Positions 1 through 12,137 are shown, counted from the first letter of the stretch. The stretch is 64,000 bases of DNA from Lycium barbarum (GCF_019175385.1 NC_083346.1:54899821-54963820), one strand, 5' to 3'. Numbers and translations are program-made. Notes: generated by a model from the sequence alone, not told the origin.

Positions 1-650
1 GGTGAAATGCCGTGCTAAGCTTCACTTGAATTCCTAGACCTTATTGAAAGGACTTCCAAAACTTGGCTGTAAACTGTGCTCCTCTATCTGTAATAATAGA
101 TAATGGTATCCCATGGAGTCGTACAATTTCTTTGAGATACAACCTCGCATAGTCTTCTGCTGAGTAGGTAGTTCTGACTGGAAGAAAATGAGTTGCCTTT
201 GTTAATCTGTCCACGACCACCCATATAGAATCATACCTACCTCGAGAACGAGGTAACCCCATGATGAAATCCATGTTGATCACTTCCCATTTCCAAGTAG
301 GGATTTCTATTGCTTGCAATAAGCCTCCTGGCTTCTGATGTTCAACTTTTAGTTGTTGGCAATTTGGGCACTACGCTACAAATTCTGCTATATCTCTCTT
401 CACGCCATCACACCAATATATTAACTTGAGATCATGATACATTTTGGTTGCACCTGGGTGAATAGAATATCGAGAACAATGTGCCTCTTCTAAAATTCGT
501 CGGCGCAATTCTGCTACATTCGGCATACATAGCCTGCCTCGGTATCTAAGAAATCCATCCAAAGGAAATTCATATGAAGACTTCTCTTTCCCATAAGATG
601 TGTCGCTATAACGACATAATTGAGGAACTTCATATTGCCGTTCTTTCACC
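1..650 (-). pseudogene. Element A integrase (N-terminal zinc domain and core), broken and cut by window edge
   Basis: Integrase would insert the cDNA into the genome. The HHCC zinc domain is readable near 371-560 ([13 protein letters not shown]), but the codon before CPNC is a stop (TAG near 373). The core follows, with VINMDFIMGLPRSRG carrying the first catalytic Asp and [13 protein letters not shown] carrying the second. Just after KSFQ, near 38, a TAA replaces the Glu codon seen in element C. Both stops also occur in B. The active-site Glu region lies outside the window. Confidence 0.88.
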
Positions 651-1380
651 TCCATATCCAAGGACGAAATTGTGGGATTATTGATGCTAATCCCCACATT
701 ACCCGAATCGATTACACGTACTCCAAGACTAGCTAGTTGGCGGAGCTTATGAACCGTCTCTTTCTTTTCCGGAGGGATTTCACATAAACTGCCCATCGAT
801 TGGCGGCTAAGCGCATCGGCTACTACATTCGCTTTTTCGGGGTGATACAATATGTTCACATCATAATCTTTTAACAATTCTAACCATCGCCTCTTCCGCA
901 GGTTCAATTCTTTTTGCTTGAAAATCTATTGAAGACTTTTGTGATCTGTATAGATATCAACATGCACACAATACAAATAATGCCTCCATTTTTTAATGCA
1001 TGAATAACCGCAGCCAATTCGAGATCATGAGTTGGGTAATTCTTTTCATGTTTCCGTAATTGTCTCGAAGCATATGCAATCACTTTTCCATGCTGCATCA
1101 GTACACATCCTAGTCCAACACCGGAAGCGCCACAATACACAACATAGCCATCTGGCCCTTCTACAAGTGTTAAGACCGGGGCTGAGGTCAATCTGCCTTT
1201 CAACTCGTGGAAACTGCGCTCACAAGCATCATTCCATTGAAATTTGGCTGACTTCTGTGTTAGCTTCGTCAATGGGGCTGAAATAGATGAGATGCCCTCT
1301 ATGAACCTTCTATAATAACCTACCAAACCCAGAAAACTACTAACTTCTGTAGGCATCGTTGGCCTTGGCCAAGTCTTCAC
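651..1380 (-). pseudogene. Element A RNase H and linker, inactive
   Basis: RNase H removes genomic RNA during reverse transcription. The connection domain ([20 protein letters not shown]) and RNase H are recognisable. Where C, D and K read [10 protein letters not shown], this copy reads [10 protein letters not shown], so the first catalytic Asp is lost. A frameshift near 990-1000, in a run of T within the [11 protein letters not shown] motif, moves the rest into another frame. Both lesions are also in B. The end of the domain and the linker (ADALSRQSMGSL) continue in the frame below 907. Confidence 0.88.
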
Positions 1381-1957
1381 ATCTTTGATTTTCTGAGTGT
1401 CGACTCGAATGCCATCATTTGAAATAACATGGCCCAGAAATGTTACAGAAATTTAACCAAAACTCGCACTTTGAAAATTTTGCATATAACTCCCGGGCTC
1501 AAAGAATGCCAAGAACAATTCGCAAATGATCTGCATGTTCTGATTCTGTGCGAGAATATACCAGAATATCATAAATAAATACTATCACAAATAGATCCAA
1601 AAGAGGCCTGAATACGTTGTTCATCAAATTCATAAACACGGCTGGAGCATTAGTCAACCCAAATGACATCACTCTAAATTCATAATGAACATATCTCGTT
1701 CTGAAAGCTGTCTTGGGAATATCTTCTTCTCTGACCCTCACTTGATGATAACCCGTCCTCAAATCTATTTTAGAAAACCACTTGGCACCTTGCAATTGAT
1801 CGAATAAGTCATCAATCCTTGGAAGAGGATATTTGTTCTTTATCGTCACCTTGTTCAATTGCCTATAATCGATACACATTCGTAGAGAACCGTCTTTCTT
1901 TCTCATGAACAAAACCGGTGCTCCCCACGGTGATGAACTAGGTCTAATAAACTCCTT
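1381..1957 (-). pseudogene. Element A reverse transcriptase palm/fingers, inactive
   Basis: The core RT motifs are clear: [37 protein letters not shown] and [17 protein letters not shown]. The catalytic box FIDDILVYS, intact in C, D and K, reads FIYDILVYS here (about 1560-1586), so one of the two catalytic aspartates is gone. A TAA stop near 1958 separates this block from the upstream part, and a frameshift near 1450-1500 disrupts the FLGH motif. All three lesions are shared with B. Confidence 0.9.
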
Positions 1958-2650
1958 TTAAAGCAAATCTTTAAATTGTGCCTTTAACTCTTTCAACTCT
2001 GCCGGAGCCGTTCGATACGGAGGAATAGAAATAGGCTTGGTGTCCGGCAACACATCAATAGCGAAGTCGATCTCTCTTTCTAGAGGAAGTCCTGGAAGCT
2101 CATCAGGAAATACATCTGGGAATTCATTCACTACCAGAACGGATCCGAAAGTTGGTAACTTTGCCTCGGTGTCATGGACCCGAACTAAGTGATATATATA
2201 GCCCTTGGCTATCATCTTTCTTGCCTTAAGATAGGGAATAAACCTACCTTTTGGTGATGCTGCATTACCCTTCCATTCATGCACGGGCTCTCCCGGAAGT
2301 TGAAATGGAACCACTTTCAATCGGCAATCAACATTAGCATAGCACGATGCAAACCAATCCATGCCCATAATTTCATCGAAATCTAACATTTCTAACTCAA
2401 TCAAATCAGTCGTGGTCTGGCGATCACATATCACAACTACACAATTTTTGTACACTTGCTTTGCTATCACGGGATCACCAACCGGAGTAGACAAGTCAAA
2501 AGGTTTGATTGGCTCAGGTTTCACCCCAATACAACCAGCAACATATGGAGTAATATAAAAGAATATAGAACCCGGATCTATCAATGCATACACTTCACTG
2601 GAGAATATAGACAATATACCTGTAACCACATTCGCAGAAAACTCGAGATC
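1958..2650 (-). pseudogene. Element A aspartic protease and RT N-terminus
   Basis: This is a retroviral-type aspartic protease followed by the RT lead-in. The flap-side motif ALIDPGS is near 2560-2580. DPG takes the place of DTG/DSG, as in every other copy here, so it appears to be the family form. Then come [18 protein letters not shown] and the conserved second motif [18 protein letters not shown]. The RT lead-in [14 protein letters not shown] and [18 protein letters not shown] follows, ending at the TAA stop near 1958. The block is one open frame of 223 codons. Confidence 0.85.
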
Positions 2651-4185
2651 CTATCGTCCCGCTAAAGCGTAAACACAGGGCTGAGTGGCACCTGAAGTAG
2701 ATGCTGCCCCTCTGTCTCTACCTCGACCTGCTAACATCTGGGGAGTCTGCCCTGCCAGGCGTACTGATGAGAAACTAGCTACTGAGCCTGTGGGCTGAAC
2801 CCCACCTATACCATTCCGCGAGGGACAATCTCGCATCAAATGCCCTGTCTGTCCACAAACATAACAAGCATCCATGTCCTGACGACATGGCCCTGAGTGT
2901 AACTTCTGGCACCTGAAGTAGATGCTGCCCCTCTGCCTCTACCTCGACCTGCTGACATCTGGGGAGTCTGTCCTACCCGCCGTACTGATGAGGAACCAAT
3001 TGCTGAGCCTGTGGGCTGAACCCCACCTCTACCATACCGCGAGGGACAATCTTGCATCAAATTCCCAGTCTGTCCACAAGCATCCGTGTCCTGACGACAT
3101 GGCCCTGAGTGTAACTTCCAGCACTGGCTACATCGTGGAACTGGTGGTCTCCTCTGACTGTAATCACCCCAAAACTGAGAACCCGAAGCTCTCGAACTCT
3201 GACCTTGTCCTGAAGGAAAAAGGCGATAAAATCCCCTATCCGCGAATCGTGGAGGTGCACTAGTCGCTGACTGACCTGAGTGTCGGGAATAGCTCTGCCT
3301 CGACCCCCCTCTATAATCACTACCTGTGCCCATAGATCTATCCCTTTTGCTTTGTCTTCTATCACTGTCATGATCACCCCTTTGTGGTTTTTGTCGTCCC
3401 TCTAAGTTCTGGGCATGGGCTTGTATTCGAGAAATATCCATCCCTTCTTGCCAACAGGCCGTCAAGCAGTCCTTAAACAAATGTGGCCCCAAGCCACTCA
3501 CAAATCGTTGTACACGATCTCCCATGTAGGCAACCGTAGTCGGAGCATACCTAGCCAAGGAATTAAATTGCATGCTATACTCCCGGGCACTCATATTTCC
3601 TTGCCTCAAATATAGAAATCTATCCGCTCTAGCTCGGCGGACCTCGGGTGGCAAATAGTGACGAATAAATGCATCCACGAATTCTTGCCAAACCGGACGA
3701 GACGCATTTTCTCCCCTTGAGAATACCCTGTTGTTGTACCATAAAACTGCCACATCCCGGAGTCTATAAGATGCCAACTCCATGGATTCGATCTCGGAGG
3801 CATGGTCAATCTTCAAGGTCCTCAACATCTCATCTACGAAACTTTGCGGATCTTCATCCGGCTTAGACCCGAAAAATTTCGGAGGATTTAGACTCATAAA
3901 ATCACGGGCCTTGGTGCTTGCTTCCCGAGGTTGTGCCTGTGCGGCGACCAATTGTGTCAATAACTGGATGGCCTCGGTCATTTGTTGACCCGAAGCAACT
4001 AGTGGAGGAATTGGAGCTGGGGCTCCTCCTTGTTCTTCCACATTATGCGGGGTAGAAGAAGTATTGGATAAGGCCTCATTATGTGATTCGACTTCTTCTA
4101 CATTCATCGGGAGCTCTCTTTCTACCCGCCTCTTTGCCGTAATCTTTCCCTTCTGGGCGGCTGTAGGCTTTACCTTTGGCGGCAT
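2651..4185 (-). pseudogene. Element A gag (nucleocapsid/capsid), knuckle region duplicated
   Basis: The start is set at MPPKVKPTAAQKGK (ATG at 4185), matching the gag starts of C, D, K and (as MPRK) B. The capsid-like part reads FMSLNPPKFFGSKPDEDPQ, RDVAVLWYNN and RLRQGNMSAREYSMQFNSLA-type motifs. It lacks a stretch present in B and D between AQAQ and STKARDFM. The C-terminus carries two tandem zinc-knuckle segments. The upstream copy has lost the first Cys and has Asn for His, so it is non-functional. The downstream copy (CYVCGQTGHLMRDC) is intact but in another frame because the duplication is 221 bp. Confidence 0.88.
2691..3132 (-). repeat. 221-bp tandem duplication inside gag of element A
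   Basis: The segment 2691-2911 recurs at 2912 to about 3132. Both begin CCTGAAGTAGATGCTGCCCC on the plus strand and both span the Gly/Arg-rich linker and the CCHC knuckle. The second copy has a 9-bp deletion in the knuckle. B and D have only one copy. The unit is not a multiple of three, so it shifts the frame. Confidence 0.9.
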
Positions 4186-4374
4186 TCTGAAATCATAACA
4201 CACTATTAGGGAGGATAAAATCTTAAACATGGCTCTATCGCACGATCTCATGAGACGAAAGATGGTCATTTTTCCTAAATGCCCTGTAGCTTCATGTTTA
4301 TTGATGTGGCGCGTAACACATCTTAAATAAGACTCTACTAGACACGGCTCGTAGACACTTTGCAGGACTGACCT

Positions 4375-4386
4375 GCTCTGATACCA
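4375..4386 (-). promoter_or_regulatory. Primer-binding site (initiator Met-tRNA) of element A
   Basis: The minus strand reads TGGTATCAGAGC, the usual plant LTR primer site complementary to the 3' end of initiator Met-tRNA. It is 4 bases (AAAG in sense) downstream of the LTR end CGTGACA at 4391. It fixes the element's orientation and the LTR edge. Confidence 0.95.
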
Positions 4387-4390
4387 CTTT

Positions 4391-6949
4391 TGTCACGACC
4401 CATCTAGGGGCCATGACGGGTACCCAGGGTTAACCACCGAGCACCGCTCGCTCCACTACTCATCATGCTCATTAACTACTTTTTTATCGGTTTTACACTC
4501 AAATCATAAGAAAGTTATATTTCATTTGTAAACATAAATAGTTTCATATACATAAGCCTCTTTAGGCTACCAAAAATAATATATATATGCAATTATACCA
4601 TAGTGACTTTATCCGACCACATATCCCACATTGAGTATCTACGAGCCTCTACTGGAGTACAAGACACATAGACGGGACAGGACCCCGTCAAGCCCAATAT
4701 ATACAAATATACACAAAAGAATAATTAAGCACCTCCGGAACAAAGGAGTTCTTTCAATCGGCTAACAGCTCCTACGACTCTGGCTCAAGCTCTCGTCCCT
4801 GTCTACCTGTGGGCATGAACACATCGTCCAAAGAAAACGGACGTCAGTACGAACATTGTACTGAGTATGTAAGGCAAGATTGAAATAATTATAATAGAAG
4901 GACAGTGAGCCATAAGAGAAAGATATAACCTGCAAGAGTGTCACAAGTAATTACATTTTGTACATATATAACATTTTACATGATCATGGTACGTAAGTCA
5001 TCACATCACATATCTCATCACATCACATGTCTCGTCATATCACACATCTCATCACATCACATAACATATCTCATCCTTATGCCGCCCACTAGTGGTGATC
5101 GTGCCCGGCCCTCTACGCTCGGTGTAACATCGCAGCCCGCCTTAGCGGTGACATGCCCGGCCATCTATGCACGGTGGAATCTCATCGTCACAAAATCAAT
5201 CATTACCCATCACTATTACACATTCCATGAATGTATCATATTGTTATCATAGCTTGGCATATTCACACATAGCATAGGCATATTATAAGCTAAGATCATT
5301 AATCATCTTATAGACATATCACGACTTAGCATTATTTCACGTTTAGCATTAGGAGTATACATTAGGATTTGAAAACAACCATAGTTATGTCGGGGTGACG
5401 TAAGGTCGTAAACCCCCGAATATATTATGAACATTTCTGAGTACTTTTCCTCACCTTGAAGGAAATAGTGCATAAGGTGTGTATTAACAACAATGACATC
5501 ACTAGCGTCATGGGATCATCATATCATGAACTATCGAATCTCTATACTTTAACTCATCATCATCATCATCATGCTCGTATGTAATTTAGTATATTTAAGG
5601 ACTCATAAGTTCCATCATATAGGAGGATCATGGAATGCTTGAAAGCTTCATGCCTTTGAAGGAAGGGATAAACCTTACATACCTTTGACGTTTAACTAAG
5701 CTATCGCTTGCGTGTTCTCCTTTAATGCACACGTTCTACCTTCAAGAGAATTTATATAGTCATTAGCTAAGAAATTATAAGAACGGGCTTTCTAAAGCTA
5801 GGAAAAATTGGACAGCACTTCCTTTGTTTATACTACTCTCCCCATATTCTATATCAACTCCCAACACTCACAATATAGCAATCAACAATCATCATTCATA
5901 TACAATGACCATAATCCACCATTTCTCTTCATTTCTCCACATTCATGGTTTTAGCTTACTATCGCATTTTCTTGTATATAATACGTATTCCATGGCCTAA
6001 ATGTCATTTATGACGTATTCATACTCACAACACACCAACATTTATGATTCAATCCAACTACCATCCAAACATGGCACTATTCACTCATTAATGACCCATT
6101 TCCTATGTCTTTCTACAATTCAAGTATCTTAATCTTCCATTACCTTAAACAACGTGGTTTAGTCATGAAATGTACCTTAGATGATGGTTGAACAAGTTTT
6201 GAGTGGAGTTTCCCCTCTAGCACCAAAACCTTACTTCACCTCTTTTGGTTTTCTTTGAGGAAGACTAACTTTACTTGGGTTTCATACACTTTGATTCTTA
6301 GATTTGGTGTTGTTGATCAATGATTTCCTTTGATTTTCTTGTGGATGGATGTTGGAGAGTATTCTAGAGTGTTCTTGTCTTGTGGATTGGAGGATGGAAT
6401 AAAAATGAAATAAGAAGGGTCCCTTATATTAAAAACACAAGGCTGGCCGAACCACTTTATACAGACCAACATACGGTCCGTATAATTTTTACTAACCGTA
6501 TGTTGGGATCGTATATTTGGTCCAGTGCGCCATGTTATTATGGACTGGATCTACGGACTGGACATATGTTCCGTGAATATTATACGGCCAGTATGTCTGG
6601 CAGTATATTGTGCAGTTCTCCGGAACTTGCTTTCGTCGACTCGTTTGATCTCCAATCCTTATGGAACCTTCTTGGCCCTTGTTTAACATCTCAATACGAA
6701 TCTAAGGGACGTTATTACTTGTATCCAAGACATCATTATGCCATCATTGACTCGTTCCTCGAATTTCTTATCCGATACACAACGTATGGTTCGCTTTCCT
6801 TGGCAATTTTCTTTCCTTGCGTTATATGCCTTTGGAATCTCATCGAGGGTCATCAAATACTATTTTTTGCTCATCAAAACATCACGTACACTATGTCCTT
6901 TGTTAGCCTATTCACTGTACATATACAAGGGATTTTCCAAGGTGTAACA
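4391..6949 (-). repeat. LTR shared by elements A (5') and B (3')
   Basis: On the plus strand it runs from TGTCACGACC to GAGGTGTAACA-type DNA (TG...CA), 2559 bp. On its left is A's primer site; on its right is B's polypurine tract. One LTR therefore serves as 5' LTR of A and 3' LTR of B. It holds the CAGTAC/GTACTG palindrome (4845-4863) in the likely R region, and a U3 half that differs strongly from the D-type LTR, with a TACGGTCCGTA palindrome at 6472-6482. Open frames across it, including a 202-codon one at 6380-6988, look like chance. Confidence 0.93.
4845..4863 (-). promoter_or_regulatory. R-region palindrome CAGTAC...GTACTG
   Basis: Sense strand CAGTACAATGTTCGTACTG: 6-bp arms around a 7-base loop, followed inside the LTR by the conserved TACTGAGTATGTAA string on the plus strand. 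Equivalents lie at 12608-12626, 22595-22613, 28027-28045, 35914-35932, 54089-54107 and 62831-62849, with degenerate forms at 39215-39233 and 55315-55333. Its role is unknown. Confidence 0.6.
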
Positions 6950-6986
6950 TTCTTCCCCCCTTTTCGAACATTCGTCCTCGAATGTT
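6950..6986 (-). promoter_or_regulatory. Polypurine tract and adjacent hairpin of element B
   Basis: The sense strand reads AAAAGGGGGGAAGAA directly before the 3' LTR start TGTTACACC, a polypurine tract for plus-strand DNA priming. Just upstream, at 6967-6986, is the inverted repeat AACATTCGAGGACGAATGTT with 8-bp perfect arms. The same PPT and hairpin pair occurs in C, D, E and K. Confidence 0.9.
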
Positions 6987-7152
6987 AAACACTCGGGATT
7001 CTACAAAAATTTCGCCAGAGTTTCCCCTGTAACTTGGCACTACTAACCTATCACAACAACCGATAATATCATCGCCTCATAGGGCTGCATCACAATATCG
7101 ACATATCTATGGTCACACACGACCAAGAGCATAAAGATAAAGCGTACATACC

Positions 7153-7699
7153 TTATATCATTGGCGTTTCATCTTGTATCTCCTCTGAGGGTCGAAATAA
7201 GGGCAGGTACTCGGACTTCATCTTCTCTTCCGCTTCCCAAGTCATTTCTTCCCGATTGTTGTTTCGCCATACGACTTTTACTGAAGCTACCTCTTTATTT
7301 CGAAGTCTTCGCACTTTCCTGTCTAGAATAGCAATAGGCACCTCTTCATAGGTTAGCCTTTCTGTCACTTGCACATCATCTATCGGGACAATATTTGTGG
7401 GATCTCCAACACACTTGCGCAGCATCGAAACATGGAAAACTGGATGAATTGATTCAAGCTCCGAAGGGAAGTCCAATTCATAGGCCACATGACCCACCTT
7501 GCGGATAACTCTATAGGGTCCAATGTATCTAGGACTTAGCTTTCCCCTCTTGCCAAATCTCATCACCCCTTTCATTGGCGATGCTTTCAAAAATACCCAA
7601 TCATTAACCTGGAATTCCAAGTCTCGTCGGCAATTGTCTGCATAAGACTTTTGGAGGCTTTGGGCTGTCAATAAACGATCTCGGATCACCTTAACTTTT
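7153..7699 (-). pseudogene. Element B integrase C-terminus and chromodomain
   Basis: This open frame of 178 codons encodes the end of pol. It includes the GPF/Y-like region (GKLSPRYIGPYRVIRKVGHV), SIHPVFHVSMLRKCVGD, and a terminal chromodomain-type module (PIAILDRKVRRLRNKEVASV, then VVWRNNNREEMTWEAEEKM). Such modules in chromoviruses are thought to direct insertion to particular chromatin. It ends with DETPMI and a stop at 7153. This block is open, but it is separated from the core by a stop near 7705. Confidence 0.88.
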
Positions 7700-8605
7700 T
7701 CTATCGCCTACTGAACCAATTCGGGGCCTATTAATTGTGCTTCTCCTATTTCTAACCATCCGATTGGGGATCTACACTTCCTTCCATATAGAGCTTCATA
7801 AGGAGCCATTTGAATGCTGGAATGGTAACTATTATTGTATGCGAATTCGATTAGCGGCAAATGGTCATCCCAACTTCCACCAAAATCCAGCACACATGCC
7901 CGAAGCATATCTTCCAAGGTCTGAATAGTACGCTCGTCTTGTCCGTCAGTCTGCGGGTGAAATGCCGTGCTAAGCTTCACTTGAATTCCTAGACCTTATT
8001 GAAAGGACTTCCAAAACTTGGCTGTAAACTGTGCTCCTCTATCTGTAACAATAGATAATGGTATCCCATGGAGTCGCACAATTTCTTTGAGATACAACCT
8101 CGCATAGTCTTCTGCTGAGTAGGTAGTTCTGACTGGAAGAAAATGAGTTGCCTTTGTTAATCTGTCCACGACCACCCATATAGAATCATACCTACCTCGA
8201 GAACGAGGTAACCCCATGATGAAATCGATGTTGATCACTTCCCATTTCCAAGTAGGGATTTCTATTGCTTGCAATAAGCCTCCTGGCTTCTGATGTTCAA
8301 CTTTTACTTGTTGGCAATTTGGGCACTATGCTACAAATTCTGCTATATCTCTCTTCACGCCATCACACCAATATATTAACTTGAGATCATGATACATTTT
8401 GGTTGCACCTGGGTGAATAGAATATCGAGAACAATGTGCCTCTTCTAAAATTCATCGGCGCAATTCTGCTACATTCGGCATACATAGCCTGCCTCGGTAT
8501 CTAAGAAATCCATCCAAAGGAACTTCATATGAAGACTTCTCTTTCCCATAAGATGTGTCGCTATAACGACATAATTGAGGAACTTCATATTGCCGTTCTT
8601 TCACC
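7700..8605 (-). pseudogene. Element B integrase zinc domain and core, broken
   Basis: The segments are the same as in A. The zinc domain carries a TAG before CPNC (near 8328). The core reads VINIDFIMGLPRSRG and [17 protein letters not shown], with a TAA after FQ (near 7995). The active-site Glu region reads [19 protein letters not shown]. The conserved tail [20 protein letters not shown] follows. Catalytic Asp, Asp and Glu are all present, so the defects are stops rather than active-site loss. The stop after FQ and the zinc-domain stop match A. Confidence 0.88.
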
Positions 8606-9335
8606 TCCATATCCAAGGACGAAATTGTGGGATTATTGATGCTAATCCCCACATTACCCGAATCGATTACACGTACTCCAAGACTAGCTAGTTGGCGGAG
8701 CTTATGAACCGTCTCTTTCTTTTCCGGAGGGATTTCACATAAACTGCCCATCGATCGGCGGCTAAGCGCATCGGCTACTACATTGGCTTTTTCGGGGTGA
8801 TACAATATGTTCACATCATAATCTTTTAACAATTCTAACCATCGCCTCTTCCGCAGGTTCAATTCTTTTTGCTTGAAAATGTATTGAAGACTTTTGTGAT
8901 CTGTATAGATATCAACATGCACACAATACAAATAATGCCTCCATTTTTTAATGCATGAATAACCGCAGCCAATTCGAGATCATGAGTTGGGTAATTCTTT
9001 TCATGTTTCCGTAATTGTCTCGAAGCATATGCAATCACTTTTCCATGCTGCATCAGTACACATCCTAGTCCAACACCGGAAGCGCCACAATACACAACAT
9101 AGCCATCTGGCCCTTCTGCAAGTGTTAAGACCGGGGCTGAGGTCAATCTGCCTTTCAACTCTTGGAAACTGCGCTCACAAGCATCATTCCATTGAAATTT
9201 GGCTGACTTCTGTGTTAGCTTCGTCAATGGGGCTGAAATAGATGAGATGCCCTCTATGAACCTTCTATAATAACCTACCAAACCCAGAAAACTACTAACT
9301 TCTGTAGGCATCGTTGGCCTTGGCCAAGTCTTCAC
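8606..9335 (-). pseudogene. Element B RNase H, inactive
   Basis: Matches the RNase H of [11 protein letters not shown] has lost the first catalytic Asp. The same T-run frameshift near 8945 turns the [11 protein letters not shown] motif into another frame. After the shift, [20 protein letters not shown] and ADALSRRSMGSL are readable from 8931 downwards. Confidence 0.88.
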
Positions 9336-9912
9336 ATCTTTGATTTTCTGAGTGTCGACTCGAATGCCATCATTTGAAATAACATGGCCCAGAAATGTTA
9401 CAGAAATTTAACCAAAACTCGCACTTTGAAAATTTTGCATATAACTCCCGGGCACAAAGAATGCCAAGAACTATTCGCAAATGATCTGCATGTTCTGATT
9501 CTGTGCGAAAATATACCAGAATATCATAAATAAATACTATCACAAATAGTTCCAAAAGAGGCCTGAATACGTTGTTCCTCAAATTCATAAACACGGCTGG
9601 AGCATTAGTCAACCCAAATGACATCACTCTAAATTCATAATGAACATATCTCATTCTGAAAGCTGTCTTGGGAATATCTTCTTCTCTGACCCTCACTTGA
9701 TGATAACCCGTCCTCAAATCTATTTTAGAAAACCACTTGGCACCTTGCAATTAATCGAATAAGTCATCAATCCTTGGAAGAGGATATTTGTTCTTTATCG
9801 TCACCTTGTTCAATTGCCTATAATCGATACACATTCGTAGAGAACCTTCTTTCTTTCTCATGAACAAAACCGGTGCTCCCCACGGTGATGAACTAGGTCT
9901 AATAAACCCCTT
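9336..9912 (-). pseudogene. Element B reverse transcriptase, inactive
   Basis: Motifs [17 protein letters not shown] and [15 protein letters not shown] are present. The catalytic box reads FIYDILVYF, with the same Asp-to-Tyr change as A. A private stop (TAA in place of the Gln codon before GAKWF, near 9752) adds to the TAA shared with A near 9913. Confidence 0.88.
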
Positions 9913-10605
9913 TTAAAGCAAATCTTTAAATTGTGCCTTTAACTCTTTCAACTCGGCCGGAGCCATTCGATACGGAGGAATAGAAATAGGCTTGGTGTCC
10001 GGCAACACATCAATAGCGAAGTCGATCTCTCTTTCTAGAGGAAGTCCTGGAAGCTCATCAGGAAATACATCTGGGAATTCATTCACTACCAGAACGGATC
10101 CGAAAGTTGGTAACTTTGCCTCGGTGTCATGGACCCGAACTAAGTGATATATATAGCCCTTGGCTATCATCTTTCTTTCCTTAAGATAGGGAATAAACCT
10201 ACCTTTTGGTGATGCTGCATTACCCTTCCATTCATGCACGGGCTCTCCCGGAAGTTGAAATGGAACCACTTTCAATCGGCAATCAACATTAGCATAGCAC
10301 GATGCAAACCAATCCATGCCCATAATTTCATCGAAATCTAACATTTCTAACTCAATCAAATCAGTCGTGGTCTGGCGATCACATATCACAACTACACAAT
10401 TTTTGTACACTTGCTTTGCTATCACGGGATCACCAACCGGAGTAGACACCTCAAAAGGTTTGATTGGCTCAGGTTTCACCCCAATACAACCAGCAACATA
10501 TGGAGTAATATAAAAGAATATAGAACCCGGATCTATCAATGCATACACTTCACTGGAGAATATAGACAATATACCTGTAACCACATTCGCAGAAAACTCG
10601 AGATC
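9913..10605 (-). pseudogene. Element B aspartic protease and RT lead-in
   Basis: One open frame of 223 codons with [25 protein letters not shown] and [18 protein letters not shown], then [14 protein letters not shown]. It is almost identical to A. Small private differences include EVSTPVG in place of A's DLSTPVG, which matches the form in C and E-free copies. Confidence 0.85.
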
Positions 10606-11948
10606 CTATCGTCCCGCTAAAGCGTAAACACGGGGCTGAGTAGCACCTGAAGTAGATGCTGCCCCTCTGTCTCTACCTCGACCTGCTGACATCTGGGGAG
10701 TCTGCCCTGCCAGGCGTACTGATGAGAAACCAGCTGCTGAGCCTGTGGGCTGAACCCCACCTCTACCATTCCGCGAGGGACAATCTCGCATCAAATGCCC
10801 TGTCTGTCCACAAACATAACAAGCATCCATGTCCTGATGACGTGGCCCTGAATGTAACTTCTGGCACCGGCTACATCGTGGAACTGGTGGTCTCTTCTGA
10901 CTGTAATCACCCCTAAACTGAGAACCCGAAGCTCTCGAGCTCTGACCTTGCCCTGAAGGAAAAGAGCGATCAAATCCCCTATCCCCGAATCGTTGAGGCG
11001 CACTAGTCGCTGACTGACCTGAGTGTTGGGAATAGGTTTCCCTAGATCCCCCTTTATAATCACTGCCTGTGCCCATAGATCTAGCCCTTTTGCTTTGTCT
11101 TCTATCACTGTCACGATCACCCCTTTGTGGTTGTTGTCGTCTCTCTAAGTTCTGGGTATGGGCTTATATTCGAGAAATATCCATCCCTTCTTGCAAAGAG
11201 GCCGTCAAGTAGTCCTTAAACAAATGTGGCCCCAAGCCACTCACAAATTGGTGTACATGATCTCCCATGTCGGCCACCATAGTCGGAGCATACCTAGCCA
11301 AGGAATTAACTTGCATGCTATACTCCCGGGCACTCATATTTCCGTCCCTCAAATGTAGAAATCTATACGCTCTAGCTCAGCACACCTCAGGTGGAAAATA
11401 GTGATGAATAAATGCATCCACGAATTCTTTCCAAACCGGAGGAGGCGCATTCTCTCCCCTTGATAATACCCTGTTGTTGTACCATAAAACAGCCACATCC
11501 CGGAGTCTATAAGACGCCAACTCCATGGATTCGGTCTCGGAGGCATGGACAATCTTCAAGGTCCTCAACATCTCATCTACGAAACTTTGCGGATCTTCAT
11601 CCAGCTTAGACCCAAAAAATTCTGGAGGATTTAGACTCATAAAATCACGGGCCTTGGTGCTTGCTGCCCGATCACTTGAACCCACATTTTGTCGTTGTGC
11701 CTGTGCGGCGACCAATTGTGTCAATAACTAGATGGCCTTGGTCATTTGTTGACTCGAAGCAACCGGTGGAGGAATTGGAGCTGGGGCTCCTCCTTGTTCT
11801 TCCACATTAGGCGGGGTAGAAGAAGTATTGGACAATGCTTCATTATGTGATTCTCCTTCTTCTACATTCACGGGAGCTCTCTTTCTACCTACCTTTTTGC
11901 CGTAGTCTTGCCCTTCTGGGCAGCTGTAGCCTTTCCCTTACGCGGCAT
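10606..11948 (-). pseudogene. Element B gag, broken
   Basis: The start is MPRKGKATAAQKGK (ATG at 11948). It contains AQAQRQNVGSSDRAASTKARDF, FMSLNPPEFFGSKLDEDPQ, RDVAVLWYNN, REYSMQVNSLARYAP and one intact knuckle CYVCGQTGHLMRDC (near 10780-10830). Stops occur after ITHLL-type positions: near 11727, after PPEVC near 11376, and near 11164. A frameshift near 11870 follows KTTAKR. Unlike A, the knuckle region is single copy. Confidence 0.87.
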
Positions 11949-12137
11949 TCTGAAATCATAACACACTATTAGGGAGGATAAAATCTTAAACATGGCTCTA
12001 TCGCACAATCTCATGAGAAGAAAGATTGTCATTTTTCCAAAATGTCCTGTAGCCTCTTGTTTATTGATGTGGCGCGCAACACACCATAAATAAGACTCTA
12101 CTAGACACGGCTCGTAGACACTTTCCAGGACTGACCT

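Larger units (their letters stand above)
1..4390 (-). mobile_element. Ty3/gypsy Tekay-type element A, internal domain (partial)
   Basis: Reading on the minus strand from 4390 downwards, the order is primer site, leader, gag, protease, reverse transcriptase, RNase H and integrase. The window starts inside the integrase, so the C-terminal integrase, the chromodomain and the 3' LTR lie to the left. The LTR on its 5' side (4391-6949) is also the 3' LTR of element B, so A is one unit of a tandem array. Coding is broken by several stops and frameshifts, nearly all shared with B. A gag duplication and a small gag deletion are private to A. Confidence 0.9.

Noticed and set aside
4375..4386. tRNA gene suggested by the TGGTATCAGAGC sites
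   Set aside because: Only the 12-base primer complement is present. No tRNA fold surrounds any of these sites.
1..4390. Endogenous pararetrovirus
   Set aside because: Integrase, a chromodomain in sister copies, LTRs, and the PBS and PPT identify a Ty3/gypsy element. No movement protein or coat signature was seen.
6380..6988. 202-codon plus-strand frame
   Set aside because: It lies antisense within the U3 of the A/B LTR and runs into the PPT. No known motif, and other LTRs lack it.
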